Shown: positions 23,470 through 35,616, numbered from the stretch's first letter. The stretch: DNA of 64,000 bases from Spirodela intermedia (GCA_902729315.2 LR746267.1:4403386-4467385); one strand, 5' to 3'. Notes: a model not told the origin generated them from the sequence alone. A program made the numbers and translations.

Positions 23470-26400
23470 TCAACGCCCTTCCAACGTACTCTCGCTCAAC
23501 CCATAAATGGATGATCTCGGCGATCTGTCAGCACGGACCCTGAGATTTCTTCCAAACGAAAAACCAGGCTGCTTCGGCAATGGCAACGCACAGCTTTCAC
23601 TTGTCAGAATAGAAACGACAAAATTCATAGTGGGTCTGTCCGCCGGATTTTCCTCGATGCACAGTAATCCCACTTGAATGCACTTCAGCACTTCGTCGGC
23701 CTGGAATGATCTCTTAATTGCACGGTCCAGGAGTTCCATGGCTCTGCCTTCTTTCCATAGCTGCCACGCCTGCACCATTCAGTCGAGAGCACATTGAAGT
23801 TGAAGGAAGGGGAAACCGTTTAATAAAAATCCGTCGAACTACATTATTCCGAAACGATTCTTATGACTGAATCTCATCAGGAAGCAAAGCAGGTGGCCGG
23901 AACTCACATATCCCAGAAGATTCAGTGACTCCCTGCAAGGATAATACCCCGTGCATCTTTTCCCACTGATGACTTCCAAGACGATCACGCCGAAGCTGAA
24001 GACGTCAGATTTCTCAGAGAAGACGCCGTCTATGGCGTACTCCGGCGACATGTATCCACTGCACCCACAGCCCGAAATTCAGCGAGATTAGTCACGATAG
24101 GAGGATGAAACTGATAGAAGATTCGGAACTTGATTAGAACCTACAACGTTCCGACGATCTTCCTAGTATTTCCTTCGGTCTGGTTTATTTCAAATATTCT
24201 TGCCAACCCAAAGTCTGAGATCTTGGGGTTCATCTCGTTGTCGAGCAGTATATTACTCGTCTTCAGATCTCTGTGTATGACGCGCATTCTAGAGTGGTGA
24301 TGCAGATAGAGAAGCCCATCCGCTATCCCCATGATGATCGTCAAACGCTTCTCCCAACTGAGTTCCACCGATCTTGCTGTTTCCCAGTAGTAAAACCAAA
24401 AAGCATTAATTATTTACGAAAATAGCGAAGCTTGAATCCTTCCCGGCAGAATCGGAATCATAAAAGTCCAGTGAAGACAAACCCACCGAATACGAGCTTG
24501 TCGAGGCTCTTATTGGGCATGTATTCGTAGATCAGAATCTTCTCGTCTTGGTCGGTGCACCAGCCCAGAAGACGAACGAGATTCTTGTGTTGCAGCCTGG
24601 CGATGAGTCTGACTTCATTGGCGAACTCGTGATGGCCTTGCTTGGAGCCCCTGGAGAGCCTCTTAACAGCTACCTCATGCCCATTTCCCAGCTTCCCCTG
24701 AATAGAGACTCATATATACGCATACCAATATAAATAGACATGGATTGACATATACATGGAGAGTGAAAGAAAGGTGGAGAGAGCTCGAGAGAAAGCGAGA
24801 GTTCATCCTACGCGGTTGCGATTTATAAACTATGAACTACTTCATGAACAGGTTGAACTATGAGGAGTGACTGGTAATAACCTTGTAAACGGAACCAAAT
24901 CCCCCTTCGCCGAGCTTGTTGGCGACTGAGAAATCACAGGTAGCACAGCGAACACTCCTGAATTCCACCATGGGTGCTTCTGAGAAGCTTTTGTCTCTTC
25001 CAAATGCATCAGAGAAGTCAATGTCCTCTAACGCCGTGGTCCACCTGGCCGTCCTCTTCCGCGCTTCAAGACATACTTGTTTGTCAGTTCCGCTACTCGT
25101 TCTTGGCTCAAGAAAATAACATTCAGGGAAACTTATTACCTCGTGATCTGAGTCTCTTCACTAGGAAATAGGAACCAGCTCCTACCAATAGTGCACCGAC
25201 AGCTAGTACCGGTGGCAGGAACTTCATTGGATTTTGGTTCTCATCTGCGAGCAGGATGAGGGAATAATGGTGGATTATTATGTGGATTCTCCGATAGTGA
25301 AGTCAAGGATATATTTAAATCAAGCTTACCGAGCTCTGACGCCACCAGCCGTATGTTCAGGTTCTCCCAGTAAATGTTATCGTCGATCTCAAGATCTATG
25401 AGATCTCCGTACCAAACCAGGCACATGTAGCCGTGTGACTCTACGCTCGTGTTTGCATAAGCGTAAGCGATGCATTGGCAGTTGGAGATGCAGTCTGCCC
25501 GGCACTCGAATTCCGTTTTCTTCTCTATCGTCCTCAACGTATCCGGCAGCTTGACCCTTTTCACTGCCAGGAACTTGTCACTTTTGCTGCACTGGAGCGG
25601 AACCCTCCTGACGCAGCCATTGGAGAAGGTTCTCTTCTCCCACTCGGTCTGGTTCTTCGGAACAAACCCCTGTAGGCATATGCAGGTCGGCGGTTCCGCG
25701 TTGCAATTGCAGACTCCCGACGGCCCGCAGAGATTATAGACGTCGCAGAAACAGGTTGGTCTTATCCACAACGGGCGCCACTCACTCCATGCCTCCTCCC
25801 ACACCATCATCTTTAGTTCTCCGGAAGGCTCCAGAGTACACCTCGCCGGGGCTGTGCCCCCAACGGTTTTGAAGCTCCAAGAGACTTCGTCTGCGACCCA
25901 CGTGACCCAGACCACGCACTGAACTCTACTTGGAGAGCTTTCATACCAGGCAACGAGCCTAGTATTTCCTCTGAAAACGGGCGACCTCCAATTGATCTCG
26001 GATCCCCTCCAGATGAAGATTTGGTTGGAGATTGGCCCGGCGGAGAAGTTTCCCGAAGAGGGGTCGTCGACGTCCCTCCACGCAACGGCCCTCTGGCCTA
26101 AGCCCGTTTTCGTGTTGTAGCGAAGCTTCATCTCCGGCAGAATAGTGTCGGTGGGGTGATCGAAGCTCTGCCAGACGTCCTGCCCGTTTCTTTGCCTGAG
26201 AACCAGATTCCCCGACTCCAGAAGCATGGCCACGGTGCCGCCGGGGACGCTGGCCAAGTTCGAGGACCAGACAAAGCTTCCGTTTGAGTCCACTAAGGCG
26301 AGATTCCTGTCCGCTGTCACAGTAAAGAAGGCAGCAGAGTCGATGAGAGGCTGGTCCCTGTTGGCGACCCACACCGCAGTTCTATTGGGGATCTTATTGT

Positions 26401-26596
26401 ACCATATCCCTAGGTAGCGATTTCTTCTCCCAAAGAAGAAGCCCAGGACGAAGGTTCCCCCAGCGGACACGAGAGTCTGGTTCCCGGTGATCGCCTGGCG
26501 GGGCGCCAGTACGTCGCGCTCCGCTGTCGCCAGCAGGTGGAGTGGGGATGTTGCGCACAGAAAAAGGATCAGGATGGAGAAAGAAAGCCCACCCAT
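23470..26596 (-). CDS. G-type lectin S-receptor-like Ser/Thr protein kinase, copy B
   Basis: Predicted single-pass plasma-membrane receptor kinase of the S-domain family, 815 aa. Exons: 25330-26596, 25140-25244, 24882-25063, 24487-24697, 24145-24376, 23908-24058, 23470-23769. All junctions are GT/AG and the sum is 816 codons with stop. Exon 1 encodes a signal peptide (residues 1-25), the bulb-lectin domain ([21 protein letters not shown]), the S-locus glycoprotein region, the cysteine-rich CGPSGVC...CICLQGF stretch and the PAN domain ([11 protein letters not shown]). Exon 2 gives the membrane span ([21 protein letters not shown]). The kinase has [15 protein letters not shown] (K530), HRDLKTSN (D625) and DFG (D643), so it is an RD kinase. 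The upstream ATG at 26644 would add 16 residues in frame; 26596 is preferred because it matches C and D. From exon 4 to the stop it is nearly identical to copy C. Ligand unknown. Confidence 0.9.
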
Positions 26597-26597
26597 T

Positions 26598-27037
26598 GAT
26601 CTGGAGTTTCGTCCACTTCGCTTTTCGTGTATATCGTCTTTCATGTTCTGCAACCTGCAGCCTTCTTCCGGAAGAGATATCAGAAGAGACGGAGATGAGC
26701 CAGGAGAAACCGCCTCTACGTTTCAGACGGCGGAATTCTGATGGGTGATCTCCATCCGCCTCTCCGATATAAACCAGCGCACTGGTCTTCGGGAGTAACA
26801 TCTTTGAATTGATGTCCTTGCCACTCCCCAAAGCGGAGCTCTAATCGTTGGACGTCCGGATTCGGACGGCCCAGCACGAGCTTTTACGAGGGTGCCGAAT
26901 AATTCCGGAGGCAGAACTCCCGCGGGAGCTCAACATACAACCGGCCGGCGGTGGCCAGTGGTTTTTCTACTTTTCAAACGCCGACAAGGTAGTGCCGGGG
27001 TTTCTAGGGAAATGTGATGTGGTTGTCTGCAGGACAG
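26598..27037 (-). promoter_or_regulatory. Conserved 5' flank of copy B
   Basis: GC-rich block homologous to the segments just upstream of A, C, D and the orphan 5' end. It contains the 5' UTR, in which the ancestral upstream ATG reads CTG but another in-frame ATG exists at 26644. At 27038 homology to copy C is interrupted by an insert. No TATA box assigned. Confidence 0.4.
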
Positions 27038-27469
27038 TGTCAGACCCCCAACTGGTATCGGATGTTATACTGATAAGATCCTTTCATTCACATCGGAGAA
27101 ACGAACCTGACGGATTGGGTGGTGCCCCACGTACCACCAGAAACCGAAGGCTACAGAAGATTGTGAAGATGGATGACGGACGTGGCAGAAGTGGGTGAGT
27201 AACGACAGTTGTGGTGGGGGGGGAGGGGGATATGCGTATCCGCATGTGGATGCTGGAAATTGACCATCTCAAATCGGTCATACCAAGGATAAGTCCTCTT
27301 GTATTTCTATTTCTATCTTTCATCTACTTCCTCTTCAATATATTGTCTCTTTCTCCGATCCATCATCTGACGTAGAATCTTCCATATCGTCGATCAACTT
27401 GGTCTATTCTTGAACGCAAGTATAACCTTGATACATCCTAGAAAGAGGAATGGGTAGGACTCTACCACA
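27038..27469. mobile_element. Probable solo LTR-like insert upstream of copy B
   Basis: Comparison with the copy C 5' flank (about 36010-36060) shows extra DNA of about 432 bp here. It begins TGTCAGACCCCC and ends CTCTACCACA, giving TG...CA ends, and its distal half has the CT-rich U5-like text seen in LTRs. No clean target duplication was found, so an alternative breakpoint by a base or two, or another insertion type, is possible. Confidence 0.45.
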
Positions 27470-27788
27470 AAGTGATCTGGTTGTTCCCCATCGCGCCTGT
27501 GGAGTAGTAGCCTTCATCTCGCATAATAATTTAACAAAAAATATGGTAACATTATTCGTATAGGTCGAATAAATCAATTTGGATCATTCATCATGAATTG
27601 GATTGATTCTTCCATGGTCAGCACAATGCCCTCACCGTACATATATAAATATATCATGTGTCATTTGCGGTGTCCCATGGCTTCGGTAGCTCTTAGGTTG
27701 CCCAACGTTACATATACCTGGGTCGTCATGCCCATGAGCCGCACCAACCTAACGCTACTTCTTATCTCACGTGGGCTGACTCTATAGG

Positions 27789-27789
<1 letters not shown>
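27470..27789 (-). promoter_or_regulatory. Distal 5' flank of copy B, resuming homology to C
   Basis: Homology with the copy C flank resumes (GTGGAGTAGTAGCC, CATCTCGCATAATAATTTAAC), followed by TATATAAATATAT and GTCCCATGGCTT, which also occur upstream of C at about 36190-36240. No gene. Confidence 0.4.
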
Positions 27790-27859
<70 letters not shown>

Positions 27860-27965
27860 CTCTCTCTCTCTCGCTCTCTCTCTCTCTCGCTCTCTCTCTC
27901 TCTCGCTCGCTCTCTCTCGCTCTCTCTCTCTCTCGCTCTTTCTCTATCCATCTATCTCTCTCCCT
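27790..27965. repeat. CT/GA microsatellite upstream of copy B
   Basis: About 170 bp of CT dinucleotides with occasional CG interruptions, about 1.2 kb upstream of the copy B start. Equivalent tracts lie upstream of C and D in matching sequence context, so the tract belongs to the duplicated unit. Confidence 0.95.
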
Positions 27966-30189
27966 CTTCTCCTGTGTAGTTTCCCCCAAAAGCAAGCACT
28001 GCTGATCGCACTAATTATGTGAATCTGATTTGCCCATCCTTAGTACAGTCTGATTTCATAGAGCTAACTACTTTGACATTTCTTTATTTTTGATCTTAGC
28101 ATGAGTTTTGCAAAGGTCAATTGACATTTTTTTGGACTAGTGAAGCTGTACACAAGTCTGTGGACATGAACGAATTACTACAACATTTTGGTGACTTGGA
28201 TGTACTTCCTATTTATTCGCTTGATAGTGTTATTTGCTAACAACTCAAATAATGAGAATACATTCTAAGGTATATTTCTTTAGTTCAATTATGCTCTCAG
28301 TCATTAAAATATTTCTCTATTTAACATATCGATTATTAGTAATAAATTTCACGAAACCAGCGTCCCGTGCAAAGCAGAAAGAAATGTAAACATGAGCGAT
28401 AGAGGATGAGGAGAAAGAAACACTATGTTGTTAAGAGAATCTTCTTACATCCAGGTCATACAAACCATCCTTCATCCTTTCAGGGATTAAATAGTTTCAT
28501 ACATCCATTATAAGAGGCAGCAACTCCTCTTATATCATGGGATTAAGGTAATTATATTTTGTTAATAAATAACACCCATCATTCTCTATAGTCAGATCCA
28601 CTACTCTCTATAAAACCAGATTTGATCATTCTCTACATTAATCTACAGAGAAAAAATAAAATAGTTGTAAAACTTATGTAGAGTCTTCAATAGTGGTTAT
28701 ATGCATTACATCAAATTTTCAATGAATACCTAATTGGAGGATTAAAATGATGTTATTTTGAGGATGAAAAGTACTTAAAAAACCAATTAAAAGATCACAT
28801 TTGGTTTGTAATTATACATGCATAAGAGTTTAATTCAATATAAATTCATGAATAAATTGAATTTATAATCTCAATATCTATAAATAAATCCATGTGTGTC
28901 AAAATTCTAATCTAATGAATTTTTTTGTGGATTTATCATTTTATATGTTTTTGTATATACTCACAAAATTTATCATAGTGAGGTGGTATTGCACAACAGA
29001 ATCAATTAAATATTTGTATAATAATATGGCTACAAAAGCTTAATCTATTATGACCTCATCATGTTAGATCATGACTTTGGAATATTTTTATAATCATTCG
29101 ATTGATTAAATTCTAATTGTTCATCATGAACGTATGACTTCTTATTGAAAAAAGTTATATTGCCAAAACTAAAATTTCACAAGTTTGAAACGTGATTCAA
29201 TTATAATATTTTTGAAGCAATTCGGTTATGTTGTGAATGTAACATGTTCATTACTTTTGAGATATTATCAATTCTATTTTGATGAAATCAAAACTTTACC
29301 AAACTTGATCAAAATAATATTCTCTGGATATATACATTATTGCTTAATGATAAAATTTATTGATTTTTTAATTGGATATCTGAACTAGTAGAGGTCATGT
29401 TGTATTTGTTTCCAATGATTTGGATTTCGAATTAATTTTAGATTTTAAACATTGTATGATGGTGAAAAATATAGAAATTTCTCTAATTTGATTTGTCCAT
29501 AATTTCAACACCTCCCCAAAGCTAATTATTCTTGGAACCCCTCTATAATCTCAAAAGCTTGTTTTATACTTTCTGTAGAAAATTATGTGATGGTCGGTGA
29601 GGCCTTTTCTAGTGTTCAAACAATACAAAGACATTGATTCATAGAACCAATTTCAAGCAATCAGAAATCTTCCTTAATCTAATTAAAGTAGTAATCCACT
29701 CCATCTCTAGCTAGTATGCATATAACAAGAGGGCAACAAGAACCACACCTTGATTGGCATCCTCTTCATCCACATTTTGGGCATACATAAAGTCAACATA
29801 TTAATTTGGAAATTACCCATGGTGAAATCTTTCCTAATTTTTGTGAGATGTCTAGTTATCTTAATTTTCATTTAAACATAAAAATATTTGGAGCCTTTTA
29901 ATCAATTTTTGGTGACTTAGGACTGATGTAGAAGAGAGTTTTAGGATTAAACTATGTGAGATTTGAACCCTATAATCAGTAATTGTGTAGTGAAGTTACG
30001 GTCTAATGGAACCTTAGAATATGGGAGTTCTTAGAGAGTGAAGATAGGCAGGGGCTAAACCACTTAGAAAATTCTCTAGTCACACACATTTCTATCTAAA
30101 AATGCTATTAAACTTAACAGTCGAGGAGAGAACATGGGAAATATTAAGAATCATTAAAGTGTCAAAACTAGAAGTTGAACAATTCAACC
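27966..30189. other. Distal flank of copy B, then AT-rich intergenic DNA
   Basis: About 27966-28420 still aligns with 36490-36970 upstream of copy C (for example TACACAAGTCTGTG, GACGTACTTCCTATTTATTC-like), so the duplicated unit reaches at least 1.8 kb beyond the gene. From about 28420 the DNA is AT-rich with no supported gene. A plus-strand 67-aa frame at 29185-29388 resembles nothing known. Confidence 0.4.
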
Positions 30190-31480
30190 CCCCTTGTTGA
30201 TCTTATTGAGGCCTAAAATTCAATACAACTCAGTCAACATATCTGATGGGTTCTTCAATCCTCTAATGTTTTCATCTTGCAATAAGCTAGCAATAAAATT
30301 GTACATCAATTATATGTGTTTTGTTCTGAAATAAAACATGGGGATTTGGTTGGATAAATGTTTCTATGATTGTCAAAAATAACCCAATATTTTGAAATAT
30401 TTTGCCTATTTCTGTAAGGAAATGCTTCAACCATAATTATTTCTTACTTCTCATTGTAACTTTTTACATAATTTTTCTGAGTGGTAGGGAGAGCAATAAC
30501 TCTCTTCAATTGTGAAAGCCAGCTCATAATTTTACCCACCCAAGGTATAAATGTATCTAGCAGTTCTTCTACTCATATCCACATCACTTGTAAAATCTGA
30601 ATCAACAAATCCTTCTAATTTAAAAATATTCCTCTTAATCTTTTCACTAGTCTCATTAAAAAAAATGTACCAGATCTAATCTAGATCATAGCATACATGA
30701 AGCTACCTACTGCACTGACATAAATAATTGTCTCCAGATGTTGCTTCTCCTGTTCTATGTTAAATGATTGTCTCATGAGAGCTTGAAGTGATGGAGTTAA
30801 GTGTACCCACAAGACTTGCAGTATGCATATTTAACCAGAAAAGTAATTTCTCAATATGATCTTTTGAGATAAGATTCTGACTTGATTATTTTTTATTCTT
30901 AAGCCAGCAATCACACTGACTTGTAGTTTGCATATTTATCCTAGTAACTTCTGAATGTAATTCTTTTCAGATAATCCCTAGAAACTAAAAACTTCGTCAT
31001 GGGGTATTCTCATCTGAAAATTTTACTTTTATACCTCCAAGTCTTTCATTAAAAAGTTATTTTGTAAGTTTACCTTTATCTTCTTGAGTTCCTACATGAA
31101 CACCCTTAATCAAGATATCACCAACATAAACTAATAGAATGAAATAATGAATCTCAAACTATTCAAATAATAATTATCATTTATTTGATACCTCATGAAA
31201 TCATTTCTGGACATGAAACCATCAAATTTCTAAAACTACTATTTCAGTCCACAGATACTCTACTTCAACTTACAAATTTGGCCTATTTACTACAAATAAA
31301 AACGCCTAAATGTTGCATCATATGGATATTTTCTTCAATGTCATCCTAAAAATTAAAATATTTACATCAATTTGGTCTATTAAAGTTATCTTAATCATCA
31401 AGATATTTTATCTTGTATATCATTTCACTATATAATCTAACCCTTGATTACTGAAGTGCCAAGCTTGATACAAGGAGTTA
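30190..31480 (-). mobile_element. Ty1/copia reverse transcriptase/RNase H remnant
   Basis: Minus-strand translation shows, from high to low coordinates, KFDGFMSRNDF, a YVGDILIKGVH segment (compare the copia YVDDILI catalytic box), YVSAVGSFMYAM (compare YASAVGSLMYAM), a YTLGG-like strand and an ALPTTQKNYV segment (compare ALSTTEAEYV). Many stops and frameshifts: a dead internal fragment. No LTRs were paired with it. Confidence 0.75.
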
Positions 31481-31659
31481 TTAACATATTAAAGTCTCAA
31501 GCATGATAATTATGCCTCCATAACTATTTAACAAATCCAAAGAGCCAACATAATTACTCATATATTGCAATAGAAATATTAGCATACTCTTCTATTCTAC
31601 AACATATTTACATATACTTCAAAATGATGTTTGATACATCGTGGTTATCTGTGATGCAA

Positions 31660-32502
31660 TTTCCCATAAGGTGGCATCTCCCGAAAGTTTAGTCTTGGTT
31701 AAGTGCTGATTTCAGACCATTACTTCTCAAAACATTTCGTTTTGTTTTATTTGCCTTCAGGTTTACAGAAAATCTTGAAGTAAATGTTAAACTCAAAGGT
31801 ACTAAACATGGCCACCTTAGTAAGAGTGATCAAAGTTCATCATTTGAGGCCCAGTCATTATTACTTAAGACGAGGGTCGAAGAGTACGCAGAGTTGTAAA
31901 TAATCTCTTCCACATTGATGAGGTTCAATCCTTAGGGAAACTCCCCCAGCACGAGTAGAACTCGGTCCGTGGGGGTACTCCATGTGATGACGAGAGACGA
32001 AGAGCACGTCGTGCGGCCCCGAGTCCATGGGAATCCGGGCTACCAGGGCGTTTTCATGAACTTCCCTGGTACGCACGTAAAGGGCATACGCTAAAGAGGG
32101 TGGGTTTGACGGATTAATGTCGGTATTCCTCGAGACGTCTCCTCCGGGTGGGGTCTCGAGTCCCTTCGCGCTACAGGGGGGTGTGAGCCGGCGATTTTAA
32201 GATGCCCTTGCGGCGACACGGGGGATGGAGAAGGTCCCAGCTCCTCTTCCTCCACTGCATAGATGATGAGAAAGTGAACGCGGAACAGATGAAACCGGGC
32301 AGAGGCGGCACACGCCGGAGGGGATAGGGCAGGCACACGCCGGCGACTGTAAGAGGAAGATCAGTGCGTAATATTCTCATTACAGTAATGAGACAACTCT
32401 ACACATCAAATTTCTAGACCACCCATGTCTTGATACGAATAATCGTAAGAGAATCACAACTCACACTCAGCTTGACAGTCTGCACCACAGAGCATTTTCC
32501 GT
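31660..32502 (-). other. 3' flank of S-domain kinase copy C
   Basis: Aligned with the copy B 3' flank. The proximal 130 bp are nearly identical, the GC-rich middle (about 31930-32350) is diverged, and the AT-rich distal part matches 11640-11870. Contains the probable 3' UTR. Confidence 0.55.
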
Positions 32503-35500
32503 TCAACGCCCTTCCAACGTACTCTCGCTCAACCCATAAATGGATGATCTCGGCGATCTGTCAGCACGGACCCTCAGATTTCTTCCAAACGAAAAACCAG
32601 GCTGCTTCGGCAATGGCAACGCACAGTTTTCACTTGTCAGCATAGAAACGACAAAATTCATAGTGGGTCTGTCCGCCGGATTTTCCTCGATGCACAGTAA
32701 TCCCACTTGAATGCACTTCAGCACCTCGTCGGCCTGGAATGATCTCTTAATTGCACGGTCCAGGAGTTCCATGCCTCTGCCTTCTTTCCATAGCTGCCAC
32801 GCCTGCACCATTCAGTCGAGAGCACATTGAAGTTGAAGGAAGGGGAAACCGTTTAATAAAAAATCCGTCGAACTACGTTATTCCGAAACGATTCTTATGA
32901 CTGAATCTCATCAGGAAGCAAAGCAGGTGGCCGGAACTCACATATCCCAGAAGATTCAGTGACTCCCTGCAAGGATAATACCCCGTGCATCTTTTCCCAC
33001 TGATGACTTCCAAGACGATCACGCCGAAGCTGAAGACGTCAGATTTCTCAGAGAAGACGCCGTCTATGGCGTACTCCGGCGACATGTATCCACTGCACCC
33101 ACAGCCCGAAATTCACCGAGATTAGTCACGATAGGAGGATGAAACTGATAGAAGATTCGGAACTTGATTAGAACCTACAACGTTCCGACGACCTTCCTAG
33201 TATTTCCTTCGGTCTGGTTTATTTCAAATATTCTTGCCAACCCAAAGTCTGAGATCTTGGGGTTCATCTCGTTGTCGAGCAGTATATTACTCGTCTTCAG
33301 ATCTCTGTGTATGACGCGCATTCTAGAGTGGTGATGCAGATAGAGAAGCCCATCCGCTATCCCCATGATGATCGTCAAACGCTTCTCCCAACTGAGTTCC
33401 ACCGATCTTGCTGTTTCCCAGTAGTAAAACCAAAAAGCATTAATTATTTACGAAAATAGCGAAGCTTGAATCCTTCCCGGCAGAATCGGAATCATAAAAG
33501 TCCAGTGAAGACAAACCCACCGAATACGAGCTTGTCGAGGCTCTTATTGGGCATGTATTCGTAGATCAGAATCTTCTCGTCTTGGTCGGTGCACCAGCCC
33601 AGAAGACGAACGAGATTCTTGTGTTGCAGCCTGGCGATGAGTCTGACTTCATTGGCGAACTCGTGATGGCCTTGCTTGGAGCCCCTGGAGAGCCTCTTCA
33701 CAGCTATCTCATGCCCATTTCCCAGCTTCCCCTGAATAGAAAAACTCTGATTTACTTATACGTATATAAATTTATATACATATATTATAAACATAGGAGT
33801 AAGAAAGGACGAGAGAGTGTGAGAGACAGTTCTTTTTACGCGGTTTTTATGTATAAACCGCAAACGAGTTCATTAACAGGAGTGATCTAACAGGCAAGTT
33901 ACTGGTAATAACCTTGTAAACGGAACCAAATCCCCCTTCGCCGAGCTTGTTCGCATCTGAGAAATCACCGGTGGCACATTGTACACTGTTGAACTCCACT
34001 AAAGGCACCTCTGAGAAGCCTTTGTCGCTTCCAAATGTGTCAGATAAGTCAATGTCCTCTAATATCATCGTTTTCATTGGCGTCCTCTTCCGCGCTTCTG
34101 GGCATACTTATTTGTCAGCGAGGCTAGTCGTCTTTTGGCCCAAAAATATAACATATAGGAAAACATATTACCGCGTGATCGAAGTCTCTTCACCAGGAAA
34201 TAGGAACCAGCTCCTACGAGGAGTGCACCGATAGCTAGTACCGGTAGCAGGAACTTCATTGGATTTTGGTTTTCATCTGCGAGCAGGATCAGAGATTCAT
34301 GGTGCATTACCCTGTGCGTTCGATGATAAATTTAAATCGAGCTTACCGAACTCTGACGCCACCAGCCGTATGTTCAGGTTCTCCCAGCCCGTATTTTCGA
34401 TTTCAAGATCTACGAGATCTCCAAACCAAATTAGGCACATGAAGCCGTCTGAGTCTAGACTCGTGTTTGTATAAGCGTAGGCAGTGCATTGGCATTTCGA
34501 GATGCAGTCGGCCCGGCAATCGAGTTCGGTTTTCTTGTCTATCATCCTAGACCTATCCGGCAGCTTGGCCCTTTTCACCGGCAGGAACTTGTCACTTTTG
34601 CTGCACTGGAGTTGAACCCTCCTAACGCAGCCACTGGAGAAGGTTCTCGTCTCCCACTCGGTCTGGTTCTTCGGAACAAACCCGTGTAGGCAGATGCAGG
34701 TCGGCGGCTTCGCGTTGCAATCGCAGGCTCCCGACGGCCCACAGAGATTATAGGCGTCGCAGAACCTGCTTGGCCTTATCCACAACGGGTGCCACTCACT
34801 CCATGCCTCCACCCACACCATCATCTTCAGCTCTCCGGAGGCCTCCAAAGCCCATCTTGCCGGGGCAGTTCTCCCAACGGTGAAGAAGCTGAAAGAGAAT
34901 TCGTCTCCGACCCGTGAGACCCAGACCACGCACTGAACTCCACTTGTAGAGCTTACTTGCAAACCCAAGACACTTTGCTGGGAGATCCTCAAGTAGGTCT
35001 CTGATCTCCTCCAGATGACGATTTGGTGGTAGATGGCACCGACGGAGAAGTCTCCAGAAGAGGGATCGTCGACCTCCCTCCACGCAATGACCCTCTGGGC
35101 TAAGCCCGTTTTCTCGTTGTAGCGAAGCTTCATCTCTGGCAGAATAGTGTCGGTGGGGTGATCGAAGCTCTGCCAGACGTCCTGCCCGTTTCCCTGTCTC
35201 AGAACCAGATTGCCCGACTCCAGAAGCATGGCCACCGTGCCATTGGCGATACCAGCCAAGTCCGAGGACCAGACAAAGCTTCTGTTCGAGTCCACCACGG
35301 CGATGTTCTTGTCCTCGGTCATCATAAGGAAGGCGGCGGAGTCGGTGACAGGATGATCCCTGTTGGCGACCCAGACCACAGTCCTTTTGGGAATCTTCTT
35401 GTACCATATCCCTAGGAAGCGATTTTTCCTCCCAAAGGACTCGCTTCTGGAGTCGAAGAAGCCCAGGACGAAGGTCCCGCCGGCGGACACGAGAGTCTGG

Positions 35501-35616
35501 TTCCCGGTGATCGCCTGGCCGGGGGCCAGTACGTCGCGCGCCCCCGTCGCCAGAAGCTTGGGTGGGGATATTGTGCACAAAAGAAGGATGAGGATGAAGA
35601 AAGAGAGCCCACACAT
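32503..35616 (-). CDS. G-type lectin S-receptor-like Ser/Thr protein kinase, copy C
   Basis: Intact S-domain receptor kinase, 816 aa. Exons: 34347-35616, 34172-34276, 33913-34094, 33521-33731, 33179-33410, 32942-33092, 32503-32802; all GT/AG, same lengths as copy D. The start at 35616 is the homologous ATG; the ancestral upstream ATG is lost here. Ectodomain: signal peptide ([10 protein letters not shown]), lectin ([21 protein letters not shown]), S-glycoprotein region, CGPSGAC/CICLHGF cysteine-rich segment, PAN ([11 protein letters not shown]). The membrane span is [21 protein letters not shown]. Kinase: [15 protein letters not shown] (K531), HRDLKTSN (D626), DFG (D644), SPE. Compared with B the ectodomain is clearly diverged, while exons 4-7 and their introns are almost the same; introns 4-5 also match D. 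No premature stop. Ligand and expression cannot be inferred. Confidence 0.9.

Noticed and set aside
25470-26417. Long open frames antisense or out of frame to exon 1 of copies A-E (for example 25470-25739 plus, 34796-35614 minus, 41812-42423 minus)
   Set aside because: They are shadows of the GC-rich lectin exon, lack any domain, and are not preserved with intact starts and ends among paralogues.
26597-26653. Start of kinase B at 26653
   Set aside because: That codon is TTG; the first ATG there is 26644, and the family-matched start is 26596.
27661-27995. Arg/Glu dipeptide-repeat frames across the CT tracts (also at 36299-36586 and 43260-43637)
   Set aside because: Translation of a CT/GA microsatellite; no conserved flanking coding sequence.
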